Assembly (NCBI GenBank): GCA_023388635.1
Contig: JAEWFW010000014.1
Span: 8,339 to 72,338, forward strand
DNA from: Bacillota bacterium
GTDB lineage: Bacteria > Bacillota > Bacilli > Desulfuribacillales > Desulfuribacillaceae
Reading direction: 5' to 3'
Length of the DNA: 64,000 bases
Shown here: piece by piece, positions 61,753-64,000 of the stretch
Layout of the letters: each line of letters opens with the position of its first letter
Position numbering within the stretch: the first letter of the stretch is position 1
Made by a program: the position numbers and the translations under genes
Notes under the pieces: generated by a model
The model's database searches: none
What the model saw: only the letters and a program-made list of their open reading frames with translations
What the model was told of the DNA's origin: nothing

Positions 61753-61878
61753 GCTACAATTCAGCGATCAATCGATGAAGATACCTCTTCCGCAGTCTGA
61801 TGCAGACATGCTCTAGGAAATAATAGGTATTTTCTTTATTATATCCCGTTTTCTCAACTGATGTCTGTAGGACTTATG

Positions 61879-62985
61879 CTATAATATACCTTTCTTTTGT
61901 AGGAGCACCTGGAACGAACTTCCCATACCTTGATCCAGGATCAACTGTTTGATCGCTGCATTTTTCCGATATTCTGGGGCGAAAGGAGACAGCGGTGCTT
62001 CGATATTCCAATGATCCAGAATTCCCCCGTCTAATAAAAATTGACTTTGCTTGACATAGGACACCGTTGTCAGCTCTACTGCTTCCCCCCATTGGATTAA
62101 CTGCGAAAAATTCACATGGCTGGTGATATCCTGATCGCCAATCCGCGACAGCGGATCCTCGTTACATGTATGTTTATAATAGCAAAGTAGCGTCCCATCA
62201 TTGCGATGCGGCGCGTACAATTCGTCTCTCGTATAGCCATAATCAATCGTCAGGATGTACCCGTTTTTAATCGACTGCGCGCACTCGCGCAGCCATGCTT
62301 TAGCATCCAAATTGACCTCCGCCTGTTGTCCGTCGCGCAGCCTAACTCTCTGTTCAGAGAAATATGCCTGGAGTGACTGATCGGCTTCTCGAAGTGCAAA
62401 GGCAAAGGTTTGCTTCTGCTGATCATATGTGACGAACTTCTCCATCAAAGAGCCCCCTTGGGCAACAACCCAATGGACAGGCATCGCATCCACGAATTCA
62501 TTCGATAGGACACACGCATACTCCATCGCTCCCAAATCCTCAATCCTATCAACCCAGGTGACGGTATGCTCATTGAGACAATCCTGCTGCTTTTGCCGAA
62601 AGTCATCACTGATTTCAATAATTACATAGTCGATCTGTGTGTATAACTCGCCATTCTTATGTAGCTCCTGTAGGATAGACCGAGCGAGTTTCCCCGTTCC
62701 GGCACCGTACTCGATTACATAGAAATGCTGCGGACAGCCACAGGATATCCACATTTTTTGTATATAACCGGCAATTACTTGTCCGAACACATCGGAGACG
62801 ACAGGCGATGTATAGAAATCACCTGTTTTTCCCGTGCGCTGCAAAGGCTTCTGATAGTAACCGAGTTGCGGATAATACAGACAGAGCTCCATAAAATCAC
62901 GGAACGATATGGCACCTCCGGCTTCTACAATACGTGCTTTGATATGCTCTTGCAAATGATTGCCCACTTTTTCTGTAACACTCAT
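61879..62985 (-). CDS. MidA/NDUFAF7-type SAM-dependent methyltransferase (COG1565)
   Basis: 368 residues. The N-terminal FRDFMELCLYYPQLGYY and GDFYTSPVVSDVFGQ, SAM motif VIEYGAGTGKLARSIL, then LSNEFVDAMPVHWV and ILTIDYGYTRDELY are typical. The mitochondrial homologue methylates an arginine of complex I; the bacterial target is unknown. The ATG directly follows the stop of the small HTH gene (TAA-ATG), so the two are coupled. Confidence 0.9.
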   Translation of the reverse strand: MSVTEKVGNHLQEHIKARIVEAGGAISFRDFMELCLYYPQLGYYQKPLQRTGKTGDFYTSPVVSDVFGQVIAGYIQKMWISCGCPQHFYVIEYGAGTGKLARSILQELHKNGELYTQIDYVIIEISDDFRQKQQDCLNEHTVTWVDRIEDLGAMEYACVLSNEFVDAMPVHWVVAQGGSLMEKFVTYDQQKQTFAFALREADQSLQAYFSEQRVRLRDGQQAEVNLDAKAWLRECAQSIKNGYILTIDYGYTRDELYAPHRNDGTLLCYYKHTCNEDPLSRIGDQDITSHVNFSQLIQWGEAVELTTVSYVKQSQFLLDGGILDHWNIEAPLSPFAPEYRKNAAIKQLILDQGMGSSFQVLLQKKGIL

Positions 62986-63261
62986 TTAGTCCCACCCCAC
63001 AATACTGTCTACTCCGTATTTTTCGAAATGATTGCGCAAATGGTAAATGGTCGGCTCCGGCACCTGAAATAACTCAGCCATTGCCTCATCCGACATTTGT
63101 AGGCGAAAACATTCGATCAAATGATTAAAATCGACACCGACTTCGGAAGCCATTGCCTCCAAACTTGCTTGCCATCCCCAAGGTGCACCCCTTGTACCTG
63201 CCGCCGCTTCATCAGTCATCTCGCCACTATAACCGCTTTCTTCCAATCGATCTTCATGCAA
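62986..63261 (-). CDS. Small HTH-like protein coupled to the MidA gene (TTG start)
   Basis: 91 residues if started at the TTG at 63261, which has AAGGAGG 8 bases upstream; the earlier GTG (63291) has none. The N-terminal third is acidic and Gly/Ala-rich (EESGYSGEMTDEAAAG), then GWQASLEAMASEVGVD. The C-terminal SDEAMAELFQVPEPTIYHL ... YGVDSIVGW reads like a helix-turn-helix of the kind seen in small phage or sporulation regulators. Function unknown; the zero gap to the methyltransferase implies linked roles. Confidence 0.7.
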   Translation of the reverse strand: MHEDRLEESGYSGEMTDEAAAGTRGAPWGWQASLEAMASEVGVDFNHLIECFRLQMSDEAMAELFQVPEPTIYHLRNHFEKYGVDSIVGWD

Positions 63262-63300
63262 CAGAATCACCTCCTTATCACTATCTTTCACAAAAATGTG

Positions 63301-63317
63301 TTTGATTATAAATCAAA
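63301..63317. promoter_or_regulatory. 17-bp palindrome TTTGATT-ATA-AATCAAA
   Basis: Perfect inverted repeat in the divergent gap between the HTH gene (start 63261) and the repeat protein (start 63353). Possible operator, perhaps for the adjacent HTH protein. Confidence 0.45.
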
Positions 63318-63352
63318 TTTTGAGCCATACTACAATGCAAGGGGTGAATAAT

Positions 63353-63859
63353 TTGCTGACAAACAAACAAAAGAAAAATGCTTTAGTACCGGAAGACCTA
63401 GGATCAGCGACGAAAATCAATCTGCATGTTAACGATTCAACGACAATCGTCGACTCAGAGACAGATGCTGATTCCAATGCGTCCGCCGATACAGAAGCAC
63501 GTACTGATTTCAATGAACTCGCTGAAGCAGAAGCGCGTGCTAATTCCAATGCAATCGCCGGTTCAGAGACAGATGCTGATTCCAATGAACTTGCCGATGC
63601 AGAAGTACGTACCGATTCCAATGCGATCGCCGATTCAGAGACAGATGCTGATTTCAATGAGCTAGCCAAACCAGAGACACGTGCTGATTTCGATGAGATC
63701 GCCAAAGCAGAGACACGTGCTGATTTCGATGAGTCCGCCGATGCAGAAGCACGTGCTGATTTCGATGTGCTCGCCAATTCAGAGACACGTGCTGATTTCG
63801 ATGAACTCGCCGATGCAAAGGCACGTGCTGTCATCGCAGATGCCATCGATTTTGATTGA
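63353..63859 (+). CDS. Acidic repeat protein (ten 12-residue repeats), unknown
   Basis: 168 residues from the TTG at 63353, with AAGGGGTG 6 bases upstream; an ATG six codons earlier overlaps that site. The first 39 residues are non-repetitive (LLTNKQKKNALVPEDLG...). Residues 40-158 consist of a half unit and ten units of the pattern A-D-F-D/N-E-L-A-D-A-E-x-R, rich in Asp, Glu and Ala with an Arg at most unit ends. No signal peptide. It may be a helical or disordered, cation-binding protein. No family recognised; the opposite strand also stays open, but has no ribosome site. Confidence 0.6.
   Translation: MLTNKQKKNALVPEDLGSATKINLHVNDSTTIVDSETDADSNASADTEARTDFNELAEAEARANSNAIAGSETDADSNELADAEVRTDSNAIADSETDADFNELAKPETRADFDEIAKAETRADFDESADAEARADFDVLANSETRADFDELADAKARAVIADAIDFD
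63470..63829 (+). repeat. Ten tandem 36-bp units
   Basis: Units begin GATT(T/C)C(A/G)ATG and end CGTGCT or AGATGCT. They start exactly every 36 bp from 63470; the half unit 63452-63469 precedes them. Later units (63650-63829) are more alike than earlier ones, pointing to recent duplication at the 3' side. All are in frame with the coding sequence. Confidence 0.9.
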
Positions 63860-63909
63860 TATCAAGGCATCTGATGCAATAACATAATTCTACATAACCA
63901 ATTTCTGTT

Positions 63910-63938
63910 ATGACAAGCATGTCTTTTCATGATATACT
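63910..63938 (+). promoter_or_regulatory. Promoter of the gene at the right edge
   Basis: ATGACA, 17 bp, TATACT, about 47 bp before the ATG at 63985. A weak stem AAGGAA/TTCCTT lies in the leader. Confidence 0.6.
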
Positions 63939-63984
63939 GTAAAGGAAGCTTTTTCGGAAGTTTCCTTATCATGGAGGTGAAACC

Positions 63985-64000
63985 ATGGCACGTTCCAAAG
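63985..64000 (+). CDS. Start of an unidentified gene (runs off window)
   Basis: ATG with GGAGGTGA upstream; reads M-A-R-S-K before the window ends. A small acid-soluble spore protein often starts this way, but five residues cannot identify it. Confidence 0.5.

Noticed and set aside
63470..63829. CRISPR-like array
   Set aside because: The 36-bp units are contiguous with no unique spacers, and they are in frame with a coding sequence.
63313..63846. Long minus-strand ORF (177 residues, Ser/Ala repeats) opposite the acidic repeat protein
   Set aside because: It is the mirror of the 36-bp repeats, has no ribosome site, and its composition is what the reverse strand of the repeat must give.

Overview
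The window reads as chromosome of an endospore-forming Bacillota, probably of the Bacilli. The evidence is the prkA-yhbH-spoVR sporulation block, ytvI, the B. subtilis-like order pfkA-pyk-fxsA-ytvI-ytwI-icd-mdh-phoP-phoR, and strong AGGAGG-type ribosome sites. Some traits are more usual in anaerobic or deep-branching lineages: a short ThiC, a two-subunit Fe-S fumarase, an Aquifex-type aconitase and a multi-cluster ferredoxin next to TatA. Genus cannot be named. GTG and TTG starts are common; many starts below were moved to a downstream codon where a Shine-Dalgarno (SD) sequence decides it.

Region by region. 1-8500 (minus strand): iron-siderophore cluster with three binding lipoproteins, three AraC-type regulators, an ABC exporter and the edge of a FecCD permease. 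Four transcription units share the palindrome GTTAG-N6-CTAAC. 8500-9050: transposase remnant, hairpins and tRNA-Leu(CAA). 9047-12005: complete FecCD-type importer (permease, ATPase, lipoprotein). 12319-18580: icd-mdh-fumarase(alpha,beta)-phoP-phoR under one clear sigma-A promoter. 18584-25924: ytwI, ytvI, fxsA, pyk, pfkA, accA, accD and a small protein. 26029-32846: PgpA-like, dnaE, rodA, ytoI and a 47-residue membrane peptide. 32881-37250: two uncharacterised membrane or cytosolic proteins, ridA, a cell-wall amidase and an orphan antitoxin. 37339-41708: spoVR-yhbH-prkA.

41879-43587: a two-gene operon behind a near-perfect Fur box, encoding a nicotianamine-synthase-like enzyme and a YbhN-type membrane protein; this is the best candidate for an undescribed system. 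43598-47506: plsC, mgtE with a long leader, uppP, trmL. 47593-51666: TPP riboswitch with terminator, then thiC-thiM-thiE-thiD. 51668-54690: YibE/F protein and an alkaline phosphatase whose promoter carries five Pho boxes at exact 11-bp spacing, the likely target of the PhoPR pair in this window. 54928-57700: IclR regulator and aconitase. 57782-60233: two TatA proteins, RNase HI and a multi-cluster ferredoxin. 60448-61752: Spx-like protein divergent from a cysteine-rich HTH regulator, with a 20-bp palindrome on the -35 of a consensus promoter. 61879-64000: MidA-like methyltransferase with a small HTH partner, an acidic protein made of ten 12-residue repeats, and the first codons of another gene.

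Functional themes are iron and metal acquisition, phosphate response, a partial TCA cycle with lower glycolysis, thiamine synthesis, and sporulation or envelope maintenance. No prophage, CRISPR array, rRNA or intact insertion sequence was seen.
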